64,000 nucleotides of DNA, taken from the NCBI RefSeq assembly GCF_040537815.1, contig NZ_JBEWSZ010000002.1, positions 854,760 to 918,759 on the forward strand. Direction: 5' to 3'. The DNA is from Mesorhizobium shangrilense (GTDB taxonomy: Bacteria > Pseudomonadota > Alphaproteobacteria > Rhizobiales > Rhizobiaceae). The position numbers and the translations under genes were made by a program. Below are positions 1-8,890 of this stretch, one piece after another; position 1 is the first letter of the stretch, and each line of letters starts with the position of its first letter. Under the pieces are notes generated by a model. It made no database searches, was not told the origin of the DNA, and saw only the letters and a list, made by a program, of their open reading frames with translations.

Positions 1-1862
1 CCACTCGCCGGCGGATTGGAGCCTAGGCTCGGCGACGCCCATCTTCGCACGCTCATCATCATAGGATTTCCTACCGCGACCTTTCCGGGGATCCTCGACG
101 ATCTCAATCAGCTGGCCTTCTCCTACCGCTGGTCGACACGGGCGATCATGCTCGACAAGACGGACGCGACCAGGCTGGTGACGAAGATCCGCCGCCAGTG
201 GTTCGCCAAGCGCAAATCGGTCGCCGCCATCCTCAAGGAGGTGATGACCAATGAGGTGTCAGTCCTCCTCGACACGGACGCTGCCAACAAGGCGGCAGAC
301 GCAGACGCGGCCCTGCAGGACCTCGGCTCCGACCAGATCGGGCAGGCCTATGTCACCGCGACGGTGACGGTATGGGACGCCGATGCCTCGATCGCGGACG
401 AAAAACTGCGTCTGGTCGAAAAGGTCATCCAGGGGCGCGACTTCACTTGCATCGTCGAGAGCGTCAACGCCATCGAGGCATGGCTTGGCAGCATTCCCGG
501 TCACGTCTACGCGAATGTCCGCCAGCCGCCGCTGTCCACTTTGAACCTCTCCCACATGATCCCGCTATCGGCGGTCTGGGCTGGACCGGTTGAGGACGAA
601 CATTTTGGCGCACCGCCACTGTTCTTCGCCAGGACCGAAGGCGCGACACCGTTCCGGTTCAGCCTGCATGTCGGAGATGTTGGTCATACTCTCGTCGTCG
701 GCCCGACCGGCGCCGGCAAGTCGGTGCTGTTGGCGATGATGGCGCTGCAGTTCCGGCGCTACGAGAACAACCAGATTTTTGCATTCGACTTCGGTGGTTC
801 AATCCGCGCGGCCATGCTTGCCATGGCGGGCGACTGGCACAATCTGGGAAGCAATGCCGAGAGCGGCAGGGGCAAGATGACCCACTAGCCCTGCTCACCC
901 TTGCAAATCTGTCGGACGACGTTGCTGTCGTTTCGCTACAGCCGCTTCGCAGCATCCATCATATTCCCGAGCGCGCATGGGCTGCCGACTGGCTGGTCGA
1001 CATTCTTCTGCGGGAAGGCGTCCCTGTCACGCCGGACGTAAAGGAATATCTCTGGTCGGCACTGACGTCTCTGGCCTCTGCTCCGGTTCAGGAACGGACG
1101 CTGACCGGCCTGACGGTTCTGCTGCAATCTTCACCGCTCAAGCAGGCGCTTCGACCCTACTGTATCGGCGGTCCCTACGGGCGGCTGCTCGACGCCGAGC
1201 ACGAACGCTTGGGTGAAGCATCCGTCCAGGCCTTTGAGACTGAAGGCCTTATCGGTACGGGTGCAGCGCCCGCGGTGCTCGCTTATCTCTTTCACCGCGT
1301 CGAGCAGCGTATGGATGGGCGGCCGACGCTGCTGATCATTGATGAAGGCTGGCTGGCGCTCGACGATGGTGGCTTTGCCGATCAACTCCGCGAATGGCTA
1401 AAAACTCTTCGCAAGAAGAACGCTTCCGTCATTTTTGCCACGCAATCGCTCTCCGATATCGACGGCAGCAGGATCGCGCCGGCCATCGTCGAGAGCTGCC
1501 CGACAAGGCTGTTCCTGCCGAACGAGCGGGCCATCGAGCCGCAGATCACCCAGATCTACCGGCGCTTCGGCCTCAACGATCGCCAGATCGAGATCGTCGC
1601 CCGGGCGACACCGAAGCGCGACTATTACTGCCAGTCGCGCCGCGGCAACCGGTTGTTTGAACTCGGCCTTGATCCAATCGCGCTCGCACTCTGCGCGGCA
1701 TCGTCCAAATCCGATCAGGCGGCGATCGACCGGATCATCCGGGAGGGCGGTCGAGAGCATTTCCTCGAGGCCTGGCTAACCGATCGCGGCCTCTCCTGGG
1801 CGGCCGACCTTGTTCCCAATCTCACCAACGTCATCGACCGGTCCACAAAGGAGATTTCGTAA
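1..1862 (+). pseudogene. trbE: Conjugal transfer ATPase TrbE, 5' end off-window, frameshifted
   Basis: TrbE is the VirB4-like ATPase that energises P-type mating-pair formation at the inner membrane. The reading frame is open from base 1, so the gene starts to the left of the window. The first part (frame 1, to the stop at 888) contains Walker A GPTGAGKS, coded at about 700-724, and the FAFDFGGS segment typical of TrbE. The second part continues in another frame from about 885 to 1862, with the expected LQPL...ERAWAADW region and the Walker B-like stretch LLIIDEGW. The two parts join in order, so one frameshift lies at about 850-890, shortly after GDWHNLG. This is either a real inactivating mutation or a sequencing error. 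The stop overlaps the trbJ start (TAATG at 1860-1864). The family assignment is very safe; calling it a pseudogene depends on the base calls. Confidence 0.85.
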
Positions 1863-2611
1863 TGAATTCTGTTCCCAGCAAGCTTCGCGCCCGTGACATG
1901 GCTGCCGCCAGCGTTGTCGCCGTGACAATCGCGCTGTCCTGCGCACCGGCTTCGGCGTTCATCGTCTTTGATCCAAGCAACTACAGTCAGAATCTGCTCA
2001 CGGCAGCACGCTCGCTGGAGCAGATCCAGAACCAGATCACCTCGCTTCAGAACGAAGCGCAGATGCTAATCAACCAGGCGAAGAACCTCACCTCGCTGCC
2101 GACATCGCTGCTTGGCCAGATCGAAGGCAACTTTTCCGAGATGAAGACCATGCTCGGCGAGGCCGACAAGCTCGCCTACAGCGTCCAGGATATCGACAGG
2201 CAGTTCACCTCGACCTACGAAAACTTCGGTTCGAACCTGTCCAGCCAGCAGCTTGTCGATGGCGCGCGCGAGCGCTGGAAGACCTCGGTGTCGGCCTTCG
2301 AACATTCGTTGAAGAGCGGAGCCGTCGCCGTCGACAACATCGAGGGGACACAACAGCAGACCAGCGCGCTGGTCGGCGCCAGCCAGTCGGCCGTCGGCGT
2401 GCTGCAGGCGACGCAGGCCGGCAACCAGCTTCTCGCCGTGCAGGCAAGGCAGGTGGCGGATCTGACAGCGATGATGGCAGCGCAGGGGCGCGCCAGCGCG
2501 CTCGAGCAGGCGAGGAAGGCCGCTGCGCAAGAGCAGGCGCGAGAACAGTTCAGCCGCTTCATGGCGGGTAGCAGCTACAGCCCGTCGACAGTCCGCATGT
2601 TCCACGACTGA
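1862..2611 (+). CDS. trbJ: P-type conjugative transfer protein TrbJ
   Basis: Protein of 249 residues with an N-terminal signal peptide (hydrophobic stretch about 14-30, predicted cleavage after ...APASA near residue 32). The rest is mostly alpha-helical and rich in Gln, Ala and Ser, with the QIQNQITSLQNEAQ-type coiled segment typical of TrbJ/VirB5-like proteins. TrbJ is a periplasmic, pilus-associated component of the mating-pair-formation channel. The start codon overlaps the trbE stop, and the next gene begins 8 bp after its stop, as expected inside a trb operon. Length and position between trbE and trbK/trbL match the standard order. Confidence 0.93.
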   Translation: MNSVPSKLRARDMAAASVVAVTIALSCAPASAFIVFDPSNYSQNLLTAARSLEQIQNQITSLQNEAQMLINQAKNLTSLPTSLLGQIEGNFSEMKTMLGEADKLAYSVQDIDRQFTSTYENFGSNLSSQQLVDGARERWKTSVSAFEHSLKSGAVAVDNIEGTQQQTSALVGASQSAVGVLQATQAGNQLLAVQARQVADLTAMMAAQGRASALEQARKAAAQEQAREQFSRFMAGSSYSPSTVRMFHD

Positions 2612-2619
2612 GGCTGGTC

Positions 2620-2988
2620 ATGAATCTCAAGATCGCCGCCCGGATGACAGCCGTTCTTGCCCTTGGCGCCGCCATGACCGCCGCCTTCATGGCGTTGCGC
2701 GGCGACGGCTCGCAGGAAGCGTCCTCCCCGCGTTCCGCACATCCGGGCGGCGAGCCGGCAAGGGTCGAGCTTGCACGATGCCGGGACATCGGCATGGCCG
2801 CGATTGCTGACAAGGCCTGTAGGAAGATCTGGGCGGAAAACCGCCGGCGTTTTCTTCAGCCGACACAGCATGTTTCACCATATGCGATTCCCTTGGTCGA
2901 CAAGGACCAGAGCCGGCTTCTGCCTGTTCAACCGTCTGCGCCGCCGGGTGCGGAAGACCAACTCCGCCCGAACACGGTGGCGCCATGA
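2620..2988 (+). CDS. trbK: Putative entry exclusion protein, TrbK-like
   Basis: Small protein of 122 residues with one N-terminal hydrophobic segment (about residues 8-25) that would act as a signal anchor or export signal. It is followed by a conserved-looking core with two cysteines, RCRDIGMAAI then KACRKIWAENRRRF, a pattern seen in the TrbK-alt family encoded between trbJ and trbL in rhizobial elements. Such proteins are thought to reduce uptake of a second copy of the element by a cell that already carries it. The stop overlaps the trbL start by 4 bp. The assignment rests mainly on position, size and the Cys-containing motif; the sequence itself is weakly conserved in this family. Confidence 0.75.
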   Translation: MNLKIAARMTAVLALGAAMTAAFMALRGDGSQEASSPRSAHPGGEPARVELARCRDIGMAAIADKACRKIWAENRRRFLQPTQHVSPYAIPLVDKDQSRLLPVQPSAPPGAEDQLRPNTVAP

Positions 2989-4355
2989 ACGACACCGGCG
3001 TCATCGATCGTTTCCTCGAGACTTTTACCCGCTACATCGACTCAGGCTTTGGTCTGCTTGGCGGCGAGGTGGCCTTTCTCACGTCGACGCTGATCGTCGT
3101 TGATATTACGCTCGCCGGCCTGTTCTGGGCCTGGGGTGCGGACGAGGACATGCTCCACCGGCTGGTGAAGAAGACGCTTTACATTGGCTTCTTCGCCTTC
3201 ATCATCGGCAACTTCAATCGTCTCGCCGGCATCATCTTCGAGAGTTTTTCCGGGCTCGGCCTGAAGGCGGGAGGATCGGGATTGTCGGGCTCCGCACTCC
3301 TGCAGCCGGGACGTGTCGCACAGGTCGGCATCGACGCCGGCAATCCGATCCTTGAGGCCGCCAGCCAGTTGATGGGCTACGTCTCGTTCTTCGAGAATTT
3401 TGTGCAGATCGCGGTGCTGATGATCGCGTGGGCGATCGTGCTGATTGCCTTCTTTATCCTCGCTGTCCAGATTTTCGTCACGCTGATCGAGTTCAAGCTG
3501 ACGACGCTTGCCGGCTTCGTGCTGATCCCGTTTGCGCTGTTCAACCGGACCGCTTTCCTTGCCGAAAAAGTGCTCGGCAACATTGTTGCTTCGGGCGTGA
3601 AGATCCTCGTGCTCGCTGTCATTGTCGGCATAGGCTCGGGCCTCTTTGGCGAGTTCACCCAAGGTTTTGGCGGGCAACAGCCCACGATTACGGATGCGTT
3701 GTCGCTTGTGCTGGGCGCCCTGTCGCTGATGGGGCTGTCGATCTTCGGTCCCGGCATCGCTACTGGCCTTGTTTCCGGCGCTCCGCAGCTCGGGGCGGGT
3801 GCTGCTGTCGGAACGAGCCTCGCGGCCATCGGTCTAGGTGCCGCCGGCGCCATGGGCGCCCGTGCCGGATTGAGCGGCGGCGCAAGTGCGCTCAATGCCG
3901 GAGGGCGCATGTCGGCAGCCGCTGCGCGCGGTGGCGCGCATCTTGCCGGCAGCACCTCGACGGCTTACGGCCTCGCCGCTGCCACATCCGGACAGAGCGG
4001 TGCAGGCTCGATTGCCGCCGGCATGGCAGGCGTCGCCAGGGCGGGCGCCGGCGCTGCCGTCCAACCGATAAAGCAGGCAATGTCGCGCGCGGCTTCAGCG
4101 CTGTCTTCCAGTCATCAAGCCGGCCGCTCGGCGGCATGGAACGCGACCGGCGGCGAGCCGCCGGGGGGGACTGCTTTCCCAGCTACCGCTCCAAACACAC
4201 AATCCGGCCCCGGATCGCCGCCAGCATGGGCCAACCGCATGAAGCGCGGCCAGACCATGAGCCATGGCGCGAGTATGGCCGCGCATTCAGTCCGCTCCGG
4301 CGACCACGGCGGCGGCTCGATGAATGTTTCCCTCAATCAGGACGACCGCCGATGA
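2985..4355 (+). CDS. trbL: P-type conjugative transfer protein TrbL
   Basis: Polytopic inner-membrane protein of 456 residues, equivalent to VirB6. The first ~260 residues contain several hydrophobic helices, including runs around FAFIIGNFN, AVLMIAWAIVLIAFFIL and ILVLAVIVGIGSG. The last ~190 residues form the low-complexity Gly/Ala/Ser-rich tail characteristic of TrbL. In the channel it forms part of the inner-membrane translocation pore. It overlaps trbK by 4 bp and shares an ATGA overlap with trbF at 4352-4355, which indicates translational coupling. No internal damage is visible. Confidence 0.94.
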   Translation: MNDTGVIDRFLETFTRYIDSGFGLLGGEVAFLTSTLIVVDITLAGLFWAWGADEDMLHRLVKKTLYIGFFAFIIGNFNRLAGIIFESFSGLGLKAGGSGLSGSALLQPGRVAQVGIDAGNPILEAASQLMGYVSFFENFVQIAVLMIAWAIVLIAFFILAVQIFVTLIEFKLTTLAGFVLIPFALFNRTAFLAEKVLGNIVASGVKILVLAVIVGIGSGLFGEFTQGFGGQQPTITDALSLVLGALSLMGLSIFGPGIATGLVSGAPQLGAGAAVGTSLAAIGLGAAGAMGARAGLSGGASALNAGGRMSAAAARGGAHLAGSTSTAYGLAAATSGQSGAGSIAAGMAGVARAGAGAAVQPIKQAMSRAASALSSSHQAGRSAAWNATGGEPPGGTAFPATAPNTQSGPGSPPAWANRMKRGQTMSHGASMAAHSVRSGDHGGGSMNVSLNQDDRR

Positions 4356-5038
4356 CCCTCTTCAGACGACCTTCCGTTCGTTACGGAAAGACGCCTCAAC
4401 CGGAGACGCCATATCAGCGCGCCGCTCAGGTCTGGGATGACCGCATCGGCTCGGCTCGTGTGCAGGCGAAAAACTGGCGGCTGATGGCATTCGGGTCGTT
4501 GGTCCTTGCCGGTGGCTTCGCTTCTGCCCTGGTCTGGCAATCGACGCGGGGCACGGTTGTTCCATGGGTCGTGCAGGTCGACAAGCTGGGCGAGGCGCAG
4601 GCGGTTACCCCAGCCGTCGCCGACTATCGGCCGACCGATCCGCAGATTGCTTGGCATCTCGCCCGCTTCATCGAGCAGGTCAGAAGCATCCCGGATGACC
4701 CGATCATTGTCCGCCAGAACTGGTTGCGCGCCTACGACTACACGACTGACCGCGGCGCCATTTCCCTGAACGACTACGCGCGTCTGAACGACCCTTTTGC
4801 CAAGGTCGGCAAAATCCAGATCGCGGTCGAGGTTTCCAGCGTCATCCGGGCTTCGCCGGACTCGTTCCGTGTCGCTTGGATCGAGCGTCGCTACGAGAAC
4901 GGCAGCCTGGCCAGCACCGAGCGTTGGACCGCCATCCTTACCATCGTCACTCAACAACCCCGCGATGCAGATCGGCTGAAGGCCAATCCGCTCGGCGTCT
5001 ACGTCAATGCGATCAACTGGTCGAAGGAGCTTTCATGA
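4352..5038 (+). CDS. trbF: Conjugal transfer protein TrbF
   Basis: Protein of 228 residues of the VirB8/TrbF family. It has a short cytoplasmic N-terminus, one transmembrane helix at about residues 43-63, and a periplasmic NTF2-like domain. Family features include VVPWVVQVDKLGEA near the membrane, the W..RF motif in the helix following, and the terminal INWSKEL. The start chosen is the ATG at 4352, which overlaps the trbL stop as ATGA. The open frame extends much further upstream, but that stretch lies over trbL in another frame and does not resemble TrbF. The stop overlaps the trbG start region. TrbF assembles with TrbG and TrbI as the inner part of the secretion channel. Confidence 0.94.
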   Translation: MTLFRRPSVRYGKTPQPETPYQRAAQVWDDRIGSARVQAKNWRLMAFGSLVLAGGFASALVWQSTRGTVVPWVVQVDKLGEAQAVTPAVADYRPTDPQIAWHLARFIEQVRSIPDDPIIVRQNWLRAYDYTTDRGAISLNDYARLNDPFAKVGKIQIAVEVSSVIRASPDSFRVAWIERRYENGSLASTERWTAILTIVTQQPRDADRLKANPLGVYVNAINWSKELS

Positions 5039-6096
5039 TGGGTGCGGCACCAACACGTAAAACGACAGGACAGTCCGTCCACAGCATCACAACCGTGCGG
5101 CTACTTGCCCTGGCGCTGCTGTCGGCAACGGCGCTCGCCGGCTGTGCCTCGAAAAAATACATCCCACCCGAGATCCAATACGATGATGCCAAGCCGGCCA
5201 TGCTAAAGGCCGATCCGACCGGTCCCGTGAAGGTCGTGGAACTGCCGAAACCGCTTCCGCTTCCCGGCCAGTTGAAGCCTATTGTGACCAGCAAGGCTCA
5301 GGCGGAGCCGGCCGACCCCAAGCAGCGTATCAGCCAGGCAAACGAGGCCGCACGAATGCAGCCCGTCCGCGACGGATTTATCAACGCGATCCAACTCTAT
5401 CCGTGGAGCGAAGGCGCGCTCTACCAGATCTATACCGCGCCGGGCCAGGTCACCGACATCGCCCTGCAGCCTAGCGAGCAGCTCGTCGGCTCTGGTCCCG
5501 TCGCCGCCGGCGATACCGTGCGCTGGATTATCGGTGATACGCAGAGCGGGGCAGGGGACCGTCTCCAGGTCCACATTCTCGTCAAGCCGACGCGGCCAGA
5601 TCTTCAGACCAACCTTGTCATCAACAGCGATCGCCGCACCTATCATCTCGAGCTGCGATCGACCGAAAGCACCTACATGGCCTCTGTATCGTGGCAGTAT
5701 CCGCTGGATCAGTTGATAGCGCTGCGGCGCCAGAACGCGCAGGCTTCCGAAGCCCAGCCGGTCGCTTCCGGCATCGACATCCAGAAACTCAACTTTCGTT
5801 ACCGCATCGAGGGCGACGCGGCACCGTGGAAGCCGCTACGCGTGTTCGATGACGGCTCAAAAGTCTACATAGAATTTCCATCCGGTATCGGTCAGGGTGA
5901 GATGCCGCCGCTCTTCGTCATCGGCCCATCGGGCGGCTCGGAACTGGTCAACTACCGCGCTCGGCAAAACTACTATGTCGTCGACCGCCTCTTCGCCGCG
6001 GCTGAACTGAGGCTCGGCGACAAGACGAGCGGGAAGCGTGTCAGAATCGTGCGCACTGACGGTAGACCGCAGCGCAGCGCGAGGCTGTTCCGATGA
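5035..6096 (+). CDS. trbG: P-type conjugative transfer protein TrbG (VirB9-like)
   Basis: Protein of 353 residues. The N-terminus carries a lipoprotein signal with lipobox LAGC (Cys at about residue 37). The remainder matches VirB9/TrbG, with the N-terminal AIQLYPWSEGALYQIYTAPGQVTDIALQ segment and a C-terminal beta-rich domain that ends with YYVVDRLFAAAELRLG. TrbG forms the outer-membrane ring of the mating channel with TrbI. Two in-phase ATGs (5035, 5038) overlap the trbF stop, and either could be used. The upstream part of the open frame overlaps trbF and was excluded. The stop overlaps the trbI start by 4 bp. Confidence 0.94.
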   Translation: MMGAAPTRKTTGQSVHSITTVRLLALALLSATALAGCASKKYIPPEIQYDDAKPAMLKADPTGPVKVVELPKPLPLPGQLKPIVTSKAQAEPADPKQRISQANEAARMQPVRDGFINAIQLYPWSEGALYQIYTAPGQVTDIALQPSEQLVGSGPVAAGDTVRWIIGDTQSGAGDRLQVHILVKPTRPDLQTNLVINSDRRTYHLELRSTESTYMASVSWQYPLDQLIALRRQNAQASEAQPVASGIDIQKLNFRYRIEGDAAPWKPLRVFDDGSKVYIEFPSGIGQGEMPPLFVIGPSGGSELVNYRARQNYYVVDRLFAAAELRLGDKTSGKRVRIVRTDGRPQRSARLFR

Positions 6097-7307
6097 GCGA
6101 CGTTGCAAATCTCCCGAACCCTGACATCAGGGCCGAACTACGTCTGAGGCCCGCGCCCGCCAGGGTCACGCGCCTTTCGCGCAAGGTGCTGATCGGTCTT
6201 GGTGGAGTGGTCAGTGCTGCGATCCTTGGCACACTGATCTGGGCGCTCGACACCAGGCGGCGCGGCAACGATGAGCCATCCGAACTCTTCACCACTGAAA
6301 ATCGATCGACCGCCGACGGGTTACAAACCCTGCCGAAGGATTATGCCGGCATTCCAAAGCTCGGGCCCCCTTTGCCCGGCGATCTCGGCCGGCCAATCCT
6401 GCGTGCACAGGAGCGCGGCCAGTCGATCGAGGTGCCCAACATCAGTACGCCGCGCGCCGATCCGGACGAGCAGCGTCGCCTGGCCGAGATTGAGGCCGCG
6501 CGTGTCGCGAAGCTCTTTACCGACACCAACGCGCGAGCGAATACCGCGCGGCAGGATACTGGTGCAGGAAACATCGTGGCGAACGCCATGTCCGGCTTGA
6601 CGCCACCGACCGAACAGCCGCCGCTCGATCCTGGCACGGCTCAAAACATGCAGGATCGCAAGCTCGCTTTCGTCAACGCGATACCGGATCGACGCACCGT
6701 AAGTCCTGACCATCTCATCGAGAAGGTCTCGGCCTACATCGTGCAGGCCGGAACGGTCATTCCAGCGGCGCTTGTCACCGGGATCCGGTCCGATCTTCCC
6801 GGCCAGATCACCGCCCAGGTCACCGAGAACGTCTATGATAGTCCGACAGGGTCATACCTGCTGATCCCGCAAGGAGCGAGGCTGATTGGGCAGTACGACA
6901 GCCAGGTCGCGTTCGGCCAGTCGCGCGTGCTGCTGGTTTGGAGCCGGCTCATCATGCCCGATGGCATATCCATTGTGCTGGAGCGTCAGCCGGGCGCCGA
7001 TGCGGCAGGCTTTGCCGGACTGGAGGATGAGGTCGATCACCATTGGGGCCAGATGTTTCGGGCCGCAGCGCTGTCGACGTTATTGGGCGTCGGCTCCAGC
7101 CTCGGTTCCAGCAACAACGAGAGTGATGTCGCCAAGGCCATTCGAGAGAGCGCGCAGAATTCAGTCTCGAATATCGGTCAGCAGATCGTTCGCAACCAGC
7201 TGAACGTCCAGCCGACGCTCACCATTCGGCCCGGCTTCCCGGTTCGCATCATCGTCAACCACGACCTTGTGCTCGCGCCGTATGGCACGCGGAAGGATCC
7301 GTCATGA
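6093..7307 (+). CDS. trbI: Conjugal transfer protein TrbI (VirB10-like)
   Basis: Protein of 404 residues. A transmembrane helix lies at about residues 32-50, followed by a proline-rich linker that spans the periplasm, then the conserved VirB10/TrbI beta-barrel domain with LIEKVSAYIVQAGTVIPA, the YLLIPQGARLIGQYDS segment and the C-terminal LNVQPTLTIRPGFPVRI motif. It links the inner and outer membrane parts of the secretion channel. ATGA overlaps occur on both sides (trbG and the DUF2274 gene). The last ~290 bp (from about 7021) have a second, damaged copy at 44127-44340, which shows that this end has been duplicated or recombined. Confidence 0.95.
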   Translation: MSDVANLPNPDIRAELRLRPAPARVTRLSRKVLIGLGGVVSAAILGTLIWALDTRRRGNDEPSELFTTENRSTADGLQTLPKDYAGIPKLGPPLPGDLGRPILRAQERGQSIEVPNISTPRADPDEQRRLAEIEAARVAKLFTDTNARANTARQDTGAGNIVANAMSGLTPPTEQPPLDPGTAQNMQDRKLAFVNAIPDRRTVSPDHLIEKVSAYIVQAGTVIPAALVTGIRSDLPGQITAQVTENVYDSPTGSYLLIPQGARLIGQYDSQVAFGQSRVLLVWSRLIMPDGISIVLERQPGADAAGFAGLEDEVDHHWGQMFRAAALSTLLGVGSSLGSSNNESDVAKAIRESAQNSVSNIGQQIVRNQLNVQPTLTIRPGFPVRIIVNHDLVLAPYGTRKDPS

Positions 7308-7501
7308 CCAAGCTCAAACTTTCCGCCATCCCTGATGATCGCCCGGTCAAAGTCATATGGATTCCCATGCGTCGAGAGGCGCCGAGGAAACTGCCTTCCT
7401 CGGCGATAACTGCAGTGTTCTCGATATTCGGGAAACGAACCGGCGTTACCCGGGTCAAGCCGCTCAAAGGTGGCAACGACGCAATGATTTCTTCCGCGTG
7501 A
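7304..7501 (+). pseudogene. DUF2274 gene, truncated after 18 codons
   Basis: The first 18 codons (7304-7357) are identical at nucleotide level to the start of the DUF2274 gene at 44338, a small protein usually encoded directly after trbI. At 7358 the sequence switches abruptly to a 49-bp piece that matches the start of a LysR gene on the opposite strand, so the remaining frame to 7501 is chimeric and probably meaningless. The overlap with the trbI stop is intact. The function of DUF2274 proteins in conjugation is not established. Confidence 0.85.
7358..7406 (-). repeat. 49-bp LysR-gene fragment, repeated at 44882-44930
   Basis: These 49 bases are identical to 44882-44930, where they encode part of the N-terminal helix-turn-helix of a LysR protein read on the minus strand (residues EEGSFLGASRRMGIH). 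Here they are joined on the left to a truncated DUF2274 gene and on the right to an asparaginase fragment. Both breakpoints are sharp. At the other copy DUF2274 and LysR are also neighbours, separated by about 490 bp that is missing here. The simplest reading is an internal deletion of an ancestral DUF2274-lysR segment. Confidence 0.9.
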
Positions 7502-7611
7502 AATCTCTTGTCGTTGTTTCCGTAGTCCAAGACATCGAACGGATCCTTGCCGATCGAGGCGATAGTGCCGCCGGCTCCGATGAAAACCACCTCGGGTGTT
7601 GGTTTTACCAT
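7407..7611 (-). pseudogene. L-asparaginase N-terminal fragment
   Basis: The minus-strand frame from ATG 7611 gives about 67 residues that begin MVKPTPEVVFIGAGGTIAS, the N-terminal signature of type I/II L-asparaginases, with the nucleophilic Thr in GGTIAS. It continues with DPFDVLDYG and an ELLA-type helix. The match stops at 7407, where the frame runs into the LysR fragment, so roughly 250 residues of the enzyme, including the second catalytic motif, are absent. It cannot be an active asparaginase. Upstream on the same strand (7612-8000) are further short coding-like pieces that shift frame and that I cannot identify. Confidence 0.75.
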
Positions 7612-8044
7612 GTGCTGCCGTTTCCTCTGTCGGATGGGCCGCCTGCTGCGCCAGTCGGCGATCACGTTTGATAGCGTAAAGGATCGGCCAAAAGCCAGAT
7701 CTCAAAAAAGCTCTGCGGCCTTCCGTCGTGGCAAAAGCGCTGGCAGTCCCCGCTCGGCGGCGAGGTGGGCCACCGATCCGGCCATCGGGTAGTCGAGGAC
7801 CGCAGCGATCGCGGTGGAAAGCGCTCAGCTTCTCGATCATGGTGCCCTCTCGCTCGGCCGCCAACCACCCGGCATCGGCCGCCCGCCCTCAAGACGTTTC
7901 CATCATCATCACCGGGAGTCGTCGCTGCCCGGGGTTTGCACCGGTTATTTGCGAATGGAAACCGCGCGGATTCGTTGCTTCCGACCACAGGCTAGATCGC
8001 CAATGCGGTGGCCCATTGATGATCTCTCGAGATCGCTACGGCAC
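7612..8044. other. Degraded stretch without an intact gene
   Basis: No complete gene is visible. On the minus strand there are short frames with coding-like composition. One, at about 7700-7840, reads STAIAAVLDYPMAGSVAHLA and ends with a stop near 7705; another carries WLAAEREGTMIEKLSAF at about 7815-7875. They lie in different phases, as expected for a frameshifted gene. I do not recognise the family. The stretch lies between the asparaginase remnant and marR, so it probably belongs to the same decayed locus. Confidence 0.4.
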
Positions 8045-8551
8045 TTACAAAGGCTCCGTTTGCTCAACATACGATGGGCGGGACAGGCCGGGATGGACGC
8101 CGAGCCTAAGACCCTGCTGGATGGCAACCCGTTGGAGAAGTCCGGCAAGCTGATCTTGCTCTTCCGTTGACAGGGCTGCGAGCAGTTCGTTTTTATGTTC
8201 TCGCGCCTCTCTAGCGATGATCGCAAGTTCTGCCTCACCGCCGGCGGTTAGAGTAATCCGATGCGACCGGCGATCTTCTTCGTCGCGTACCCGGCAGACG
8301 AGCCCACGACTTTCTAGCTGATCCGCCATAGCGACAAGCCTGCTAGCTGGCATGCCGATGGCGTCGGCGAGCTCCTTTTGAATCGATCCAGGATTGCGAG
8401 CCAAAAATCGCAGGACGCCTACCAACGGGGGCGTGAGATCGATAGCGCGCATCCTCGCGGCAAATTTCGAGGCGGCATGCGCTCCCAACTGAGCCAACAA
8501 AAATGCGGGACCGTCTCTCTCTCGGTCCGCGGGAGCTTTTTCCATATTCAT
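8045..8551 (-). CDS. MarR family transcriptional regulator
   Basis: Protein of 168 residues with a winged helix-turn-helix of the MarR type. Helix alpha1 precedes LTPPLVGVLRFLARNPGSIQ, the recognition region is MPASRLVAMADQLESRGLV, and the wing follows in RVRDEEDRRSHRITLT with its usual DRR. Such dimeric regulators normally repress their own gene and a neighbouring enzyme or pump and release DNA on binding small phenolic-type ligands. A long AT-rich palindrome lies just upstream of the start (8577-8607) and is the likely operator. The gene diverges from the frameshifted SDR gene at 8891, a plausible target. ATGs at 8551 and 8545 are both possible starts. Confidence 0.9.
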   Translation of the reverse strand: MNMEKAPADRERDGPAFLLAQLGAHAASKFAARMRAIDLTPPLVGVLRFLARNPGSIQKELADAIGMPASRLVAMADQLESRGLVCRVRDEEDRRSHRITLTAGGEAELAIIAREAREHKNELLAALSTEEQDQLAGLLQRVAIQQGLRLGVHPGLSRPSYVEQTEPL

Positions 8552-8576
8552 TTACCTTGCATAAAATAATTATATT

Positions 8577-8607
8577 GCGTAATAGTTACATTAAGTAATT
8601 ATTACGC
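8577..8607. promoter_or_regulatory. Palindromic operator candidate for MarR
   Basis: A 31-bp imperfect palindrome with perfect 8-bp outer arms, GCGTAATA and TATTACGC, and an inner TTAC/GTAA pair. It lies 26 bp upstream of the marR start in a conspicuously AT-rich block, which contrasts with the GC-rich surroundings. AT-rich palindromes of this length near marR starts are typical MarR-family operators. The binding protein is inferred from position. Confidence 0.6.
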
Positions 8608-8890
8608 CTTGAATGAATCAATGTCAGAAGCTGCATCGTCTGTCACGCAGCGATCCGTGCAAGCCGCTAATGATGGTCGGGATGGGTTATGCGCTGCTCT
8701 TCAACGTCGGAAGGTTGGCAGTTGGCTCGCTGTTTGCGCCGGTTCATTTCCGGTGTGATCGTCGAGCGCCGAGCAGGCGGGCTGTCCCAATCGCTACCCT
8801 AATGGTTTGCGTTGCTCGGCGTCGCAGCCGCCATCACCGGAGAGTTGTGCTGCCGGGATGGCCCATTTAGAGAAATGAAGGAACAAGACG
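8608..8890 (+). other. Region between marR operator and SDR gene, possible membrane-protein remnant
   Basis: No intact gene is evident. A plus-strand frame from 8613 begins MNQCQKLHRL and contains a hydrophobic piece (VGMGYALLFNVGRLAVGSLFA). A second hydrophobic piece in another phase (WFALLGVAAAITGEL, about 8803-8847) follows. The two could be pieces of one frameshifted small membrane protein, but I cannot name a family. The GAAGGA at about 8877-8882 is the likely ribosome binding site of the SDR gene at 8891. Confidence 0.35.

Noticed and set aside
3428..5038. A 536-residue reading frame ending with TrbF
   Set aside because: The first ~308 residues are Arg/Cys-rich and lie over trbL in another frame; the real TrbF start is ATG 4352 with an ATGA overlap.
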